NCBI GenBank assembly: GCA_963798325.1
Contig: CAWCSS010000008.1
Coordinates: 1,178,001 to 1,242,000, forward strand
Direction: 5' to 3'
DNA length: 64,000 nucleotides
Source: Solirubrobacter sp963798325
GTDB taxonomy: Bacteria; Actinomycetota; Thermoleophilia; Solirubrobacterales; Solirubrobacteraceae
Positions 18,585 through 28,599 of this stretch are shown piece by piece. Below the pieces are notes generated by a model. That model was not told the origin of the DNA, made no database searches, and worked only from the letters and a program-made list of their open reading frames with translations. The position numbers and the translations under genes are program-made. Positions within the stretch are counted from its first letter, which is position 1, and the number at the start of each line of letters is the position of its first letter.

Positions 18585-19043
18585 ATGAACTTCAGCCGCC
18601 TTGGTCGCGGAGAATTCCTCGCCGTGCTCGGCGGCGTCGCGCTCGCGCTCAGTCTGTTCCTCCCCTGGTACAAGACGAACCCCGAGAACCGCAACGCCAT
18701 GATCGACGGCCTGCGAGGCTCGGTGAGCGGCTGGACCGCATTCGGAATCCTGCACTGGGTCCTGCTCGCCGCGGCGGTCGCGCCGCTGATCCTCGCCTGG
18801 GTGATCCTGCGCGACCATCAGCTCTCGTGGCCACGCGGGGAGATGACCGCGGTGGTGGGAATGATCGCGCTCGTCCTCGTCCTCTACGTCGGTCTCGTCG
18901 ACAAGCCGGGGTCGCCGTCGGGCCAGATCTCAGTGCAACCGGGCTGGTACATCGCCGTGCTCGGATGCGCGCTGATGGTCGCGGGAGGAGCGTTGCGGGC
19001 AAGTGGTACCGAACGACCACGCAAGCCTCCAGGAGTCCTATGA
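18585..19043 (+). CDS. Four-helix membrane protein of unknown function
   Basis: A 152-residue protein with four hydrophobic helices: FLAVLGGVALALSLFLPW, WVLLAAAVAPLILAWVIL, AVVGMIALVLVLYVGLV and WYIAVLGCALMVAGGAL. Between helices one and two is a short polar loop with KTNPENRNA. The pattern resembles small actinobacterial membrane proteins without an assigned role. It overlaps glpX by four bases (ATGA), so it may be co-translated, but no mechanistic link to sugar phosphate metabolism is evident. Confidence 0.7.
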   Translation: MNFSRLGRGEFLAVLGGVALALSLFLPWYKTNPENRNAMIDGLRGSVSGWTAFGILHWVLLAAAVAPLILAWVILRDHQLSWPRGEMTAVVGMIALVLVLYVGLVDKPGSPSGQISVQPGWYIAVLGCALMVAGGALRASGTERPRKPPGVL

Positions 19044-20047
19044 GCCCCTCCCGTGACAACGACATGCCACCCGATCGCAACCTCGCGCTCGAGCTCGTAC
19101 GCGTGACCGAGGCCGCGGCGCTCCAGGCCGCGCGCTTCGTCGGCATGGGCGACAAGGAGGCGGCCGACCAGGCCGCGGTGGACGGCATGCACGCCGTGCT
19201 GCACACGATCCACATGGACGGCGTGGTCGTGATCGGCGAGGGCGAGAAGGACGAGGCGCCGATGCTGGCCAACGGGGAGGTCGTCGGCGACGGCACGCCG
19301 CCGCACGTCGACATCGCCGTCGATCCGCTCGACGGCACCCGCCTGACGGCGCAGGGCCGCCCGAACGCGGTCTCGGTGATCGCGCTGTCCGAGCGCGGCA
19401 CGATGTTCGATCCCGGTCCCGTCTTCTACATGGAGAAGATGGCCGGACGCGACGAGCTCGTGGACCTGCTCGACCTCGATCGCCCGCTGGGCAAGACCGT
19501 CGAGCTGGTGGCCGAGCGCCGCGGCGTCGAGGTGCGCGACGTGATGGTCGTCGTGCTCGACCGCCCGCGCCACGAGGAGGGCATCAAGGCCATTCGCGAG
19601 GCGGGCGCGCGCGTGCGGCTGATCACCGACGGCGATGTCGCGGGCGCGCTGCTCGCCGCCGACCCCGTCCGGCCGGTCGATCTGCTGTGGGGGATCGGCG
19701 GCACGCCTGAGGGCGTGATCACCGCGGCGGCGCTGAAGTGCTACGGCGGCGGGATGATCGGCCGCCTGTGGCCGAACAGCGACGAAGAGCGCACGAAGGC
19801 CGCCGACGCCGGGTACGACGTCACCAAGGTCATGACCCACGACGACCTGGTCAAGGGCGAGAACTGCTTCTTCTCCGCCACCGGCGTGACCGACGGCGAC
19901 GTGCTGCGCGGCGTGCACTACGAGGGCACGCGCGGGGCGACCACCGAGTCGCTCGTCATGCGCTCGCGCTCGGGCACGGTGCGGCGGATCGCCTCGCGCC
20001 ACGATCGCACCAAGCTGCGCCAGCTGACGGGCTACCGCCTGGGATGA
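19040..20047 (+). CDS. glpX: Class II fructose-1,6-bisphosphatase (GlpX)
   Basis: A 335-residue gluconeogenic phosphatase. The metal-binding and catalytic signature is complete: RNLALELVRVTEAAALQAAR, KEAADQAAVDGM, VVIGEGEKDEAPML, DIAVDPLDGTRLTA, and later GIGGTPEGVITAAALKCYGG. AGGAG lies five bases before the ATG, which overlaps the preceding stop. The short MSPSRDNDMPPDR extension before the conserved start is usual for actinobacterial GlpX. Its stop overlaps the start of the lipase gene, extending the operon. Confidence 0.95.
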   Translation: MSPSRDNDMPPDRNLALELVRVTEAAALQAARFVGMGDKEAADQAAVDGMHAVLHTIHMDGVVVIGEGEKDEAPMLANGEVVGDGTPPHVDIAVDPLDGTRLTAQGRPNAVSVIALSERGTMFDPGPVFYMEKMAGRDELVDLLDLDRPLGKTVELVAERRGVEVRDVMVVVLDRPRHEEGIKAIREAGARVRLITDGDVAGALLAADPVRPVDLLWGIGGTPEGVITAAALKCYGGGMIGRLWPNSDEERTKAADAGYDVTKVMTHDDLVKGENCFFSATGVTDGDVLRGVHYEGTRGATTESLVMRSRSGTVRRIASRHDRTKLRQLTGYRLG

Positions 20048-21032
20048 AGGAGGTCCTCGCGCAGCGGCTGGCTCGCCTGCCCGCCGCGGGTGCAGCGGCG
20101 CCTGTCGGGCGCGAAGCCGATCGTCATCGACGGGCAGCGGCTGGAGGCCGACGTCCAGCTGATGCTCGCGCTGCGCCGCTATCTCGGCGAGCCGGTGTGG
20201 AACGAGCAGCTCGACGTCGAGACCGCGCGGCGGCTGACCCGTGAGGAGGCCGCGGTGGCGCGCGGGACGGTGCACGTCGCCGTCGGCGGCGTCGAGGAGC
20301 TGCGCGTGGCGGGGCGGCCCGCGCGGCGCTACGTCAACGCCGAGCCGGGCGAGAAGCCGACGCTGCTGTACTTCCACGGCGGCGGCTTCGTGGCCGGCGA
20401 CCTCGACACCCACGACGCGCCCGTGTCGCGTGCTCTGCCGCCACGGGGGCGTGGACGTGCTCAGCGTCGAGTACCGCAAGGCGCCCGAGCACCGGTTTCC
20501 GGCCTACCTCGATGACGCGCGCCGCGCGTACGAATACGCGGCGGCCACGTACGGGCGCGTCGCCGTCGGCGGAGACAGCGCGGGCGGCAACATCGCGGCG
20601 ACGATCGCGATCGAGTACGACCCGGCGCTCGCGCTGCTGATCTACCCGGTCACCGACGCCACCGTCGAGCGCCCGTCGCGCAAGCTGTTCGGCGAGGGCT
20701 TCTTCCTCACCGACGAGCTGATGCAGTGGTACACCGGGCACTTCATCGCGGAGGGCGAGGACCCCGCCGACCCGCTGCGCTCACCGCTGCTCTCGCCGCG
20801 GCTGGGCGAGTCCGCACCCGCGCTGGTCATCACCGCGGGCTTCGACCCGCTGCGCGACGAGGGTGAGGCCTACGCCGAGGCGCTGCGGGCGGCCGGCGTG
20901 CCGGTGCTCGCCCATCGCTTCCGCGGGCTCTTCCACGGTTTCATCAACGCCATCGGCGCCAGCCCGTCTTCTTACGCCGCTCTCGTCGAAACCGCAGGTA
21001 TGACGCGAGCCCTGCTCCGAGCAGGAGGGTGA
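20044..21032 (+). CDS. Alpha/beta hydrolase, hormone-sensitive-lipase family (two one-base frameshifts)
   Basis: Removing one base near 20085 and one near 20445 gives a continuous 328-residue esterase. The oxyanion-hole motif HGGGF and the nucleophile elbow GDSAGG mark the hormone-sensitive lipase family; the rest of the triad is in FDPLRDEG (Asp) and LFHGF (His). It should hydrolyse short acyl esters in the cytosol. Both breaks fall in conserved stretches (LPPRVQRRLSG and the strand before GGVDVLSVEYRKAPEH), one in a run of C and one next to a run of G or C, which fits base-calling error. The start overlaps the glpX stop. Confidence 0.85.
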
Positions 21033-21703
21033 GCACGGCCACGCCCTGCCAGGGCGTGTCGCCGACGTTGACCGGGCGGCCCTTGCGGTCCTCCTCGGAG
21101 AAGCGCCCGACGGCCGATTCCTCGAGCTCGCAGCCTGGCCAGCGAGCGCAGGAACCCGTGCGTGACCAGCACGTGGATGCGCGACTGGGTGTTCACGTAG
21201 ACCCAGCGCGCGATGAACGTGGACAGCGACGGGTAGAAGTTCGAGATCTCGACCTCGACGTGGATGCGCGCGAAGCCCTCGCGGTCGGACTTCTCGCGCT
21301 TGACGTCGATCTCCAGATAGCCCTCGTTGCGCTTGGAGACCAGCAGCCCGTCCTGGATGCGCCACTGCACGATCCCGCGGCCGTCGGAGATGTCGTACTC
21401 GGGCACGTGGAAGCGCAGCAGGACCAGCGGGCGGCCGATCACGACGACCGCGCGCTCGGAGTCGCTGTAGGTGACGCGGATGATCCCCAGCGTCACGCGG
21501 CTGAGGTACTTCCAGTAGGTCCGCGCCAGCCGCTCGAGGTTGACCGGCTGCCACAGCGCCAGCAGCTCCTCCTCGGGCATGTCGACGTTGGCCGCCTGGA
21601 TCGAGCGCACCGCCCCGTTGGCATCCATCACGGTGTGCTCCTCCGGGTCGGCGAGCACCGCGTTGGCGATCTGTCGCTCACCGTGGCGGTTGAGCAGCTT
21701 CAT
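20944..21703 (-). CDS. Unknown protein with C-terminal membrane anchor (one-base frameshift)
   Basis: A 252-residue protein of no recognised family once one extra base near 21135 is removed. The first 180 residues are beta-rich (RVTYSDSERAVVVIGRPLVLLRFHVPEYDISDGRGIVQWRI split by loops), resembling a lipid- or ligand-binding domain. The corrected tail contains VNVGDTPWQGVAVLTLLLGAG, one transmembrane helix, then a basic stretch RRERRKK. It is coupled by ATGA to the upstream NAD(P)-binding gene. Its 3' end runs 89 bp antisense into the converging lipase gene. Confidence 0.6.
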
Positions 21704-22542
21704 AGCGCGGCGCGCACCGCTTCCTCGAAGCCCAGCGGGTGGTCGTTGAGGCCGGCCGGCGGGTCGCGCTCGACCAGCATCTCGGCGCCGAGGCCGTCGA
21801 CGAGCGGCTTCACCAGCCCATACTCGACCGGGGTGAACAGGGTCACCCAGTACGACGACAGGCGCGGCGTGAGCACGGGGACGCGAATGACGAGTGGCGG
21901 GCGGCGGCCCAACAGCGGAGCGGCGCGGCGCATCATCTCACGATAGGAGAGGACGTCTGAGCCGCCGAGCTGGAGCTCGTCCGGCGCGTCGTCGAAGTGC
22001 GCCAGGTCGGCCAGCGTCTTGACGACGTCCTGCAGCGCCACCGGCTGGGTCCTGGTGTCCAGCCACTTCGGGCCGATCATCACCGGGAGCTTGCGCAGCA
22101 GGTTCTCCAGGATGTCGTAGGACGCACTGCCGGGGCCGATGATCATCGCCGCGCGCACGTACACGAGCTTCTCGTGCAGGCGGGCGCGCAGCAGGTTCGC
22201 GACCTCGTGGCGCGAGCGCAGGTGCTCGGAGTTCTCGCTGCCGAGGCCGCCGAGGTAGACGACGCGTTTGACGTTCACCGCGGCCTCGGCGAAGTTCACC
22301 GCCGACTGGCGGTCCTTGGCGGCGAAGTCGCCGCCCGAGCCCATCGAATGCACGAGGTAGTACGCGGTGTCGACGCCGTCCAGCGCCTCGGTCAGGCCGT
22401 TGCCGGAGAGGACGTCGCCGGTGAAGGCTTCGCCCTTTCCGGCGCCACGGCGCGAGAGGGTGCGAACCTGCTCGCCGCGCGCGAGCAGTTCATCGACGAG
22501 TGTTGAACCGACATAGCCGGTAGCTCCGGTGACAAGGATCAT
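21700..22542 (-). CDS. NAD(P)H-binding atypical SDR (NmrA-like)
   Basis: A 280-residue Rossmann protein: MILVTGATGYVGSTLVDEL with a GxxGxxG cofactor motif, then VDTAYYLVHSMGSG, VVYLGGLGSENSEHLRSRHEVA and RAAMIIGPGSASYDILENLLRKLPVM. These match atypical SDRs related to NmrA and complex-I assembly factors, which bind a nucleotide but often lack the YxxxK pair, as here. TAGCTG lies nine bases before the ATG (leaderless). It is coupled to the membrane-anchored unknown protein, and the two probably work together. Confidence 0.82.
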   Translation of the reverse strand: MILVTGATGYVGSTLVDELLARGEQVRTLSRRGAGKGEAFTGDVLSGNGLTEALDGVDTAYYLVHSMGSGGDFAAKDRQSAVNFAEAAVNVKRVVYLGGLGSENSEHLRSRHEVANLLRARLHEKLVYVRAAMIIGPGSASYDILENLLRKLPVMIGPKWLDTRTQPVALQDVVKTLADLAHFDDAPDELQLGGSDVLSYREMMRRAAPLLGRRPPLVIRVPVLTPRLSSYWVTLFTPVEYGLVKPLVDGLGAEMLVERDPPAGLNDHPLGFEEAVRAAL

Positions 22543-22611
22543 GAACGCAGTCAGCTACCCGCCGGGAATCCCGATCTCACGCAGCGCCGTAGCTTGTGCG
22601 GGCGATCACGA

Positions 22612-23442
22612 GTGAAGAAACTGGCCATCAAGGACGTTGCCGAGCAGACGGGTGTCGCGGCGGGGACGATTCGCATGTGGGAGCAACGCTACGGGTTCCC
22701 GTCCCCGGCACGGACCGCGGCCGGCTACCGGATCTACTCCGAGCAGGACGTGGTCACGATCAGGCGCGTGCTCGCCTATCGCGACAGCGGCCTGTCGGTG
22801 CCCGCCGCGCTGGAGCGGGCGCGGTCGCTGGAGGGGCCGACCGACCGGCCGTCGATCTTCGCCGCGCTGGCCGCGGGCGACTCGCCGGTGCGCCCGCAGA
22901 AGCTGCGCAAGCCAACGCTGGTCGCCCTGTCGCGGGCGATCGAGGAAGAGGCGATCGCCCGCGCCGCCGGACCGGTGGTGATCGCCGCCTTCCAGTCCGA
23001 GCGCAATTACCGCGCGGTCGAGCATCGCTACCGGCGACTCGCGCGCGTCGCTGATGCGGTGGGCGTGTTCGCGGACTTCTCCGAGCCGCGGGTCGGCTCC
23101 GATGACGAGCCGTCCGAGCTGCCGACCGGGGTCTCGGATTCGCTCGGGCACGAGTGGGCGGTGATCGTCGACGCGCCCGGCTACGCGGCGTGCCTGGTCG
23201 GGTGGGAGACACCCGATCCGGGGCGGATCTTCGAGGCCGTCTGGACGATGGAGCCCAGCGTCGTCCGGCGCGCGGCGCAGGTCGGTGCCGCGCTCGCCTC
23301 GCGCGCGGCGCCTGACTGGTCAGAACGCTTGCTCGGTCTGCTCGCGGACCGCCCGTTGGCCGTCGAGCAACCGCCGACCGGTCTCACCGCCTTGACGAAC
23401 CGGATGATCGGCTACCTGGACGCCGGCGCAGAGCGCGCTTGA
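22612..23442 (+). CDS. MerR-type regulator with DICT sensory domain
   Basis: A 276-residue protein. Residues 1-70 form a MerR winged helix (LAIKDVAEQTGVAAGTIRMWEQRYGFP, then TAAGYRIYSEQDV). From about residue 100 comes a DICT-type sensory domain: LVALSRAIEEEAIARAAGP, VIAAFQSERNYRAVEHRYRRLARVA and GVFADF. DICT domains are thought to sense light- or redox-related signals with MerR or GGDEF partners. GTG 22612 is chosen as the codon right at the conserved N-terminus. It diverges from the SDR gene and overlaps a small converging gene at its 3' end. Confidence 0.82.
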   Translation: MKKLAIKDVAEQTGVAAGTIRMWEQRYGFPSPARTAAGYRIYSEQDVVTIRRVLAYRDSGLSVPAALERARSLEGPTDRPSIFAALAAGDSPVRPQKLRKPTLVALSRAIEEEAIARAAGPVVIAAFQSERNYRAVEHRYRRLARVADAVGVFADFSEPRVGSDDEPSELPTGVSDSLGHEWAVIVDAPGYAACLVGWETPDPGRIFEAVWTMEPSVVRRAAQVGAALASRAAPDWSERLLGLLADRPLAVEQPPTGLTALTNRMIGYLDAGAERA

Positions 23443-23753
23443 CGGCCTGGCCGCCGATCGTGAAACCGATCTGCGCGAGCTCACCGGTCGCGCGGATGGC
23501 CGTCGTCACCAGCTCGGTTCCCTTGGGCGGTGCGAGCGGCTTCGGGGGCGGCGCCTCGGGGGGCGACGTGCGCGACAGCGGCGGTGCGCCAGGGCTGACC
23601 GCGCGAGGTTTCGGTGCCAGTTTCGGTGTCCCCGCCGTACGCTTGACGGCGCGCGGTTTGGCTGTCCCGTTGCGTGGCGCGCCGATCCGTTCCGGGCGCG
23701 AGGCCGGCAGCGTTCCGAGCACCGACTTGGGCTTCGGGAGCCTTGTCCGCCAT
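23384..23753 (-). CDS. Small basic Ala/Pro-rich protein (one-base frameshift)
   Basis: Removing one base of a CCC run near 23737 joins the start MADKAP to KPKSVLGTLPASRPERIGAP and a long frame of 122 residues. The middle is Pro/Ala/Lys-rich and probably disordered; the end has an amphipathic segment GTELVTTAIRATGELAQIGF followed by TIGGQAVKRALRR. No function is known. It converges on the MerR gene with a 59-bp overlap. Confidence 0.55.
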
Positions 23754-24015
23754 AGCAGTTCGACTATACGCGTGACTTCGGCGGCGCGACCCTCGTACCA
23801 TTGGTTGCAAGACCCCCCAGGCCGCGACACGCACAATCGTGCGCAGGCCGGATTTCAAGCCGGCTCAAACTGCGGGTGGAAGTCGACAATCGCAGCGCCT
23901 AGACTCAGCCACGACGGAAGCGCCGACGGGACGTTCGTACCCACGGGGCCGCCGCCGCAGCACACATATCCAGAAAGGCCGGCTCTCACGAGAGCCTCGC
24001 TAGAACGGGACCTCC

Positions 24016-25117
<1,102 letters not shown>

Positions 25118-25126
25118 GTCGAAGGT

Positions 25127-25170
25127 GGGGCGGGCCTTCCGCCCCCCGATCATCTGACCTTGATCTGACT
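25127..25170 (+). terminator. Terminator hairpin with conserved downstream tail after rpoD
   Basis: Ten bases after the stop, GGGGCGG (25127-25133) pairs with CCGCCCC (25139-25145) over a five-base loop. It is followed by CCGATCATCTGACCTTGATC. Nearly the same tail recurs after the HxlR gene at 31.9 kb and on the minus strand at 59.3 kb and 58.7 kb, so the block may be a repeated 3' element and not only a terminator. Confidence 0.6.
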
Positions 25171-25191
25171 CGCGGCGGTCAGCGGGCGCGA

Positions 25192-25344
25192 GTGAACGCC
25201 GAACTTGCCGCTGTGCTGGGGAAAGAGCGAGTGTTCGCGGCCGCTCGCACGCTCAAGGATGCGCTGGCCGCCCGTGGTGCGATGTCCGAGGTACTGTCCA
25301 GGCGGGTACGCAGCGCTCAAGGCCTTCTGGATGAGGGCCGATGA
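25192..25344 (+). CDS. Small helical protein, 50 residues, unknown
   Basis: GTG at 25192 opens a 50-residue frame that ends ten bases before pilT. The sequence VNAELAAVLGKERVFAAART then LKDALAARGAMSEVLSRRVRS is alanine-rich, amphipathic and compositionally like the neighbouring real genes. No family is recognised. It could be a small partner of PilT or a leader peptide. Coding status is uncertain because it rests on composition and close packing alone. Confidence 0.4.
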   Translation: MNAELAAVLGKERVFAAARTLKDALAARGAMSEVLSRRVRSAQGLLDEGR

Positions 25345-25354
25345 AACCCTTCGT

Positions 25355-26565
25355 ATGGCTTTCGATCTCGATCACGCGCTGCGGTATCTGATCGCGGCCG
25401 AGGGTTCTGACCTTCACCTCAAGGTCCCCTCGTACCCACTGATCCGCCTCCACGGCCACCTCGAGCCCATCGCGGGCACTGAGCGGCTGTTCCCGGAGGA
25501 CACCCGCCAAGCCCTGGCGCAGATGCTGCTCGACCCCGAGAAGGTGCACGAGTTCGAGGCGGAGAACGAGGTCGACTTCTCGTACTCCGTCGAGGGCCTC
25601 GGCCGCTTCCGCGTCAACGCCTTCATGCAGCGCGGATCGATCTCGATCGTCATGCGCGCCATCCCCGTCACGATCAAGTCCGTCGACGAGCTCGGGCTCC
25701 CGGAGGCGGTCACCAAGCTCGCCGAACGAGCAGCGCGGGATCATCCTGCTGACCGGCACGACCGGCTCCGGCAAGTCGACCACGCTCGCGGCGATGATCG
25801 ACCACATGAACCGGACGATGCAGAAGCACATCGTCACGATCGAGGACCCGATCGAGTTCCTGCACCGCGACCGCAACTGCGATCATCAACCAGCGCGAGG
25901 TCGGGCAGGACACGGCGTCCTTCAAGCGCGCGCTGCGGCGCGTGCTGCGCCAGGACCCGGACGTGATCCTGGTCGGCGAGATGCGCGACGAGGAGACCGT
26001 CCACACCGCGTTGTCGGCGGCCGAGACCGGCCACCTGGTGCTCTCGACGCTGCACACGGTCGACGCGCCCGAGACGGTCAACCGCATCATCGACTTCTTC
26101 CCGCCCCATCAGCAGCAGCAGGCCCGCGCGATGATCGCCGGCACGCTGAAGGGCATCGTCTCCCAGCGCCTGGTCAAGACCGCCGACGGTCAGGGCCGCG
26201 TCGCGTGCTGCGAGATCATGGTGATGACCGGCCGCGTCCACGACATGATCCTGGACCCGAAGCTCACCGGGCAGCTCCCGGAGGTCGTCGCCGAGGGCGG
26301 CTACTACGGGATGCAGACGTTCGATCAGCACCTGCTCAAGCACCTGCGGGCCGGCCGGATCACCTACGACGAGGCGATGCGCTCCGCCACCTCGCCGCAC
26401 GACTTCAAGCTGATGGTCGCCGCCGAGGGCCCGATGCCCACCGAGCAGCCCGCCGCCGAGGGGCCTGAGGCTCCCGCCACGCCGCCGATGCAGGCCACCA
26501 TCACGCCGCCCGCGCCGAGCGGTCCCCCGCCGGCGTCGGCGCCCCCGCCGGGCGTACGGTTTTAG
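25355..26565 (+). CDS. pilT: PilT-type twitching/retraction ATPase (two one-base frameshifts)
   Basis: A 402-residue secretion-family ATPase after removing one base near 25725 and one near 25885. The N-terminal domain has ALRYLIAAEGSDLHLKVPSYPLI, then Walker A TGTTGSGKSTT, IVTIEDPIEF (Asp box), Walker B VILVGEMRDEET and HLVLSTLHTVDAPETVNRII (His box). The signature AIRNLIRE-type element is absent, but the C-terminal GIVSQRLV is kept. The last 60 residues are Pro/Ala-rich. It would pull back type IV pili, but no pilB, pilC or pilin lies beside it. It follows rpoD and a small open frame. Confidence 0.9.
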
Positions 26566-26601
26566 CGCGCGATCGTGAGCGCGGGCCTTAGGCTTGCGCT
26601 C

Positions 26602-27315
26602 ATGCAGACCACGCTCGGGCAGTTCAACGAGACCCAATCGCAGGACGCCTTCGCACTCCAGAACTCCAAGCTGCTGAAGGTCCGCCTGGATCAGGTGACC
26701 ATTCAGGCCAAGATCGGATCGATGGTCGCCTACCAGGGTGACGTGACGTTCGAGCACGCGGGTTCGGGCGGTTTGGGGCGGATGCTGAAGAAGGCCGTCA
26801 CCGGCGAGGGCGTCCAGCTGATGAAGGTCACCGGCCGCGGCGAGGTCTTCCTGGCCGACCAGGCGCAGGACGTCCACCTGATCTACCTCGAGAACGACAT
26901 GATCACGGTCAACGGACCGAACCTGCTCGCGTTCGACACCGGTATCGACTGGGACATCCGGCGCGTCGAGGGCGCCTCGGGAATGATGGGCGGAGGCATG
27001 TACAACATGGCTCTGCACGGCACCGGCTGGGTCGCGATCCTCTCCGACGGCCCGCCCGTGCTGCTCAACGTCGCCCAGGCGCCGACGTTCGCCGACGCCC
27101 AGGCCGCGATCACGTGGTCCTCGGGTGTCACGACCGGGATCCGGACCGACTTCAAGATGAAGAACCTGATCGGCCGCGGCTCCGGCGAGACCTTCCAGAT
27201 GGCGTTCTCCGGCCAGGGGTGGGTGCTCGTGCAGCCCTCCGAGGGCCAGGTCGCGGCCGCGACCACGACCCAGTCCTCCAGCGGCGGCGGCCTCGGGTCG
27301 CTCCTGAACAGCTAG
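26602..27315 (+). CDS. AIM24 family protein
   Basis: A 237-residue all-beta protein of the AIM24 (TerD-unrelated) family: LLKVRLDQVTIQAKIGSMVAYQG, GRGEVFLADQAQDVHLIYLE, MITVNGPNLLAFD and the C-terminal GRGSGETFQMAFSGQGWVLVQP. The family is named from yeast mitochondria, and its bacterial role is unknown. A Ser/Gly-rich tail ends it. TAGGCT at 26589-26594 lies seven bases before the ATG, suggesting a leaderless message separate from pilT. It converges on the HxlR gene with a four-base overlap. Confidence 0.88.
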   Translation: MQTTLGQFNETQSQDAFALQNSKLLKVRLDQVTIQAKIGSMVAYQGDVTFEHAGSGGLGRMLKKAVTGEGVQLMKVTGRGEVFLADQAQDVHLIYLENDMITVNGPNLLAFDTGIDWDIRRVEGASGMMGGGMYNMALHGTGWVAILSDGPPVLLNVAQAPTFADAQAAITWSSGVTTGIRTDFKMKNLIGRGSGETFQMAFSGQGWVLVQPSEGQVAAATTTQSSSGGGLGSLLNS

Positions 27316-27719
27316 ACGAAGACCGTTTCCTCATCGTCGGGGTCGTCGACGGCGACCTCGCAGGAGGGGCACCACCATCTGGCTTGCAGCGCCGATCCGC
27401 ACGCCGCGTGGCGGTGCGGCTCGCCGCCGCCCCAGTCCGCGAGCAGGCGCAGCGCGCCGGCGAGCTCGCGGCCGGGCTCGGTCAGCTCGTACGCGAAGCG
27501 CGGCGGGCGATCCTGGTAGGGCTCGGCGATGATCAGCGCGTGTTCCTGCAGCGACTTCAGCCGCGACGAGAGAACGTTGGGCGCGATCCCGTCGAGCTCG
27601 TCCTGGAGCTCGTTGAAGCGCTTGGGACCCTCGAGCAGGGCGGCGACCACGAGCAGCGTCCAGCGGTCGCCCACGCGGGCGAGGGCGTCGGCGAGCGGGC
27701 TCGTGGCGCGGCGTTTCAT
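27312..27719 (-). CDS. HxlR-type regulator with C-terminal zinc ribbon
   Basis: A 135-residue winged-helix regulator: PLADALARVGDRWTLLVVAALLEGPKRFNEL, GIAPNVLSSRLKSLQEHALI and FAYELTEPGREL are the HxlR signature. The C-terminus adds CGSALQARWWCPSC, a four-ligand-like motif that could bind zinc or sense redox state. It overlaps the flavoprotein gene by four bases and is translated after it, so it probably regulates that operon in response to thiol or electrophile stress; this is inference from context. Confidence 0.85.
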   Translation of the reverse strand: MKRRATSPLADALARVGDRWTLLVVAALLEGPKRFNELQDELDGIAPNVLSSRLKSLQEHALIIAEPYQDRPPRFAYELTEPGRELAGALRLLADWGGGEPHRHAACGSALQARWWCPSCEVAVDDPDDEETVFV

Positions 27720-28537
27720 AGGAGGTCGTGGACGATAGACGCCGCGGTCTTCAACCCGGCGGCGATCGCGATCGGCACCGACGGCATGTCGCCGGTCACA
27801 TCGCCGGCGGCGAAGAGGCCCGCGACGCTGGTGTGCGCCATCGCGTCCACCTCGATCGGGTCCTTGGCGAGCATGCCCGGCTCGCCGATCGTCGCGCCCA
27901 GCTGGTGGGCGAGGTCGGTGCGCTGGTGCAGCGTGACGGGGACGAGCAGGCCGCCGAGCGGGCTGGTATCGCCGTCCTCGAAGACGATCTCGCCGTCGCG
28001 AACCTCCTTGACCGGGCGCGGCTCGACCTTCACTGCGTCGGGTGCTTCGTCGGTTTCGCCGTAGTAGGTGACGTCGTCGCTCCAGGCGGTCAGCAGCCGG
28101 GAGCGCATCACCTCACCGCCGAGCACGCCCAGCGGCTGATCGCGGTGCTCCCAGCCGTGGCAGAACGGGCAGTGGAACACCGAGTCGCCCCAGCGCTCCT
28201 TCAGGCCGGGAACGTCCGCGAACCGGTAGTCCATCCCGGTCGCGAGCAGGACGGTCCTCGCCGTCTCGCCGTCGAGCTCGAAGCCGGGCTCGGCGTGCTT
28301 GACGGTGCCCTCGCGGAACTCGACGCTCGGGTACTTGCCGAGCTCCGCTCTGGCCTTGGCGTAGAAGTCCTTCGGCGATGTCCCGTCGTTGCCGAGCAGC
28401 CCGCCGATCCCGTGCGCCGGCAGGTTGCTCTGGCCGCCGGCGTCGATCACCAGCGTCTTCCGGCGCGCCCGTCCGAGTACCAGCGCCGCGCTGAGCCCGG
28501 CGGCCCCGCCGCCCACGATGATGCAGTCCCAAGTCAT
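27716..28537 (-). CDS. Thioredoxin-reductase-like FAD/NAD(P) oxidoreductase
   Basis: A 273-residue flavoprotein: DCIIVGGGAAGLSAALVLGRA binds FAD, ARTVLLATGMDYRF lies before the redox site, and FHCPFCHGWE holds a CxxC pair. LFAAGDVTGDMPSVPIAIAAG is the second FAD motif. Unlike classical thioredoxin reductase, the CxxC is followed by HGWE, a subgroup of single-gene reductases such as those acting on dithiol antibiotics or unknown partners. GAAGGA lies two to seven bases before the ATG. It diverges from the XRE-cupin gene and is coupled to the HxlR regulator. Confidence 0.88.
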   Translation of the reverse strand: MTWDCIIVGGGAAGLSAALVLGRARRKTLVIDAGGQSNLPAHGIGGLLGNDGTSPKDFYAKARAELGKYPSVEFREGTVKHAEPGFELDGETARTVLLATGMDYRFADVPGLKERWGDSVFHCPFCHGWEHRDQPLGVLGGEVMRSRLLTAWSDDVTYYGETDEAPDAVKVEPRPVKEVRDGEIVFEDGDTSPLGGLLVPVTLHQRTDLAHQLGATIGEPGMLAKDPIEVDAMAHTSVAGLFAAGDVTGDMPSVPIAIAAGLKTAASIVHDLL

Positions 28538-28574
28538 TCCTTCGAGGGTGACGCGAAGGGTACGATCTGCCAAG

Positions 28575-28599
28575 CTCGTTTGCCATGCAGGCAAACGAG
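28575..28599. promoter_or_regulatory. Perfect inverted-repeat operator centred on a start codon
   Basis: CTCGTTTGCC (28575-28584), five bases ATGCA, then GGCAAACGAG (28590-28599) form a perfect 10-bp inverted repeat. The ATG of the XRE-cupin gene is the first three bases of the spacer. A TACGAT (28561-28566) just upstream could be the -10. Binding would block both transcription and initiation, so negative autoregulation is likely. Confidence 0.7.
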
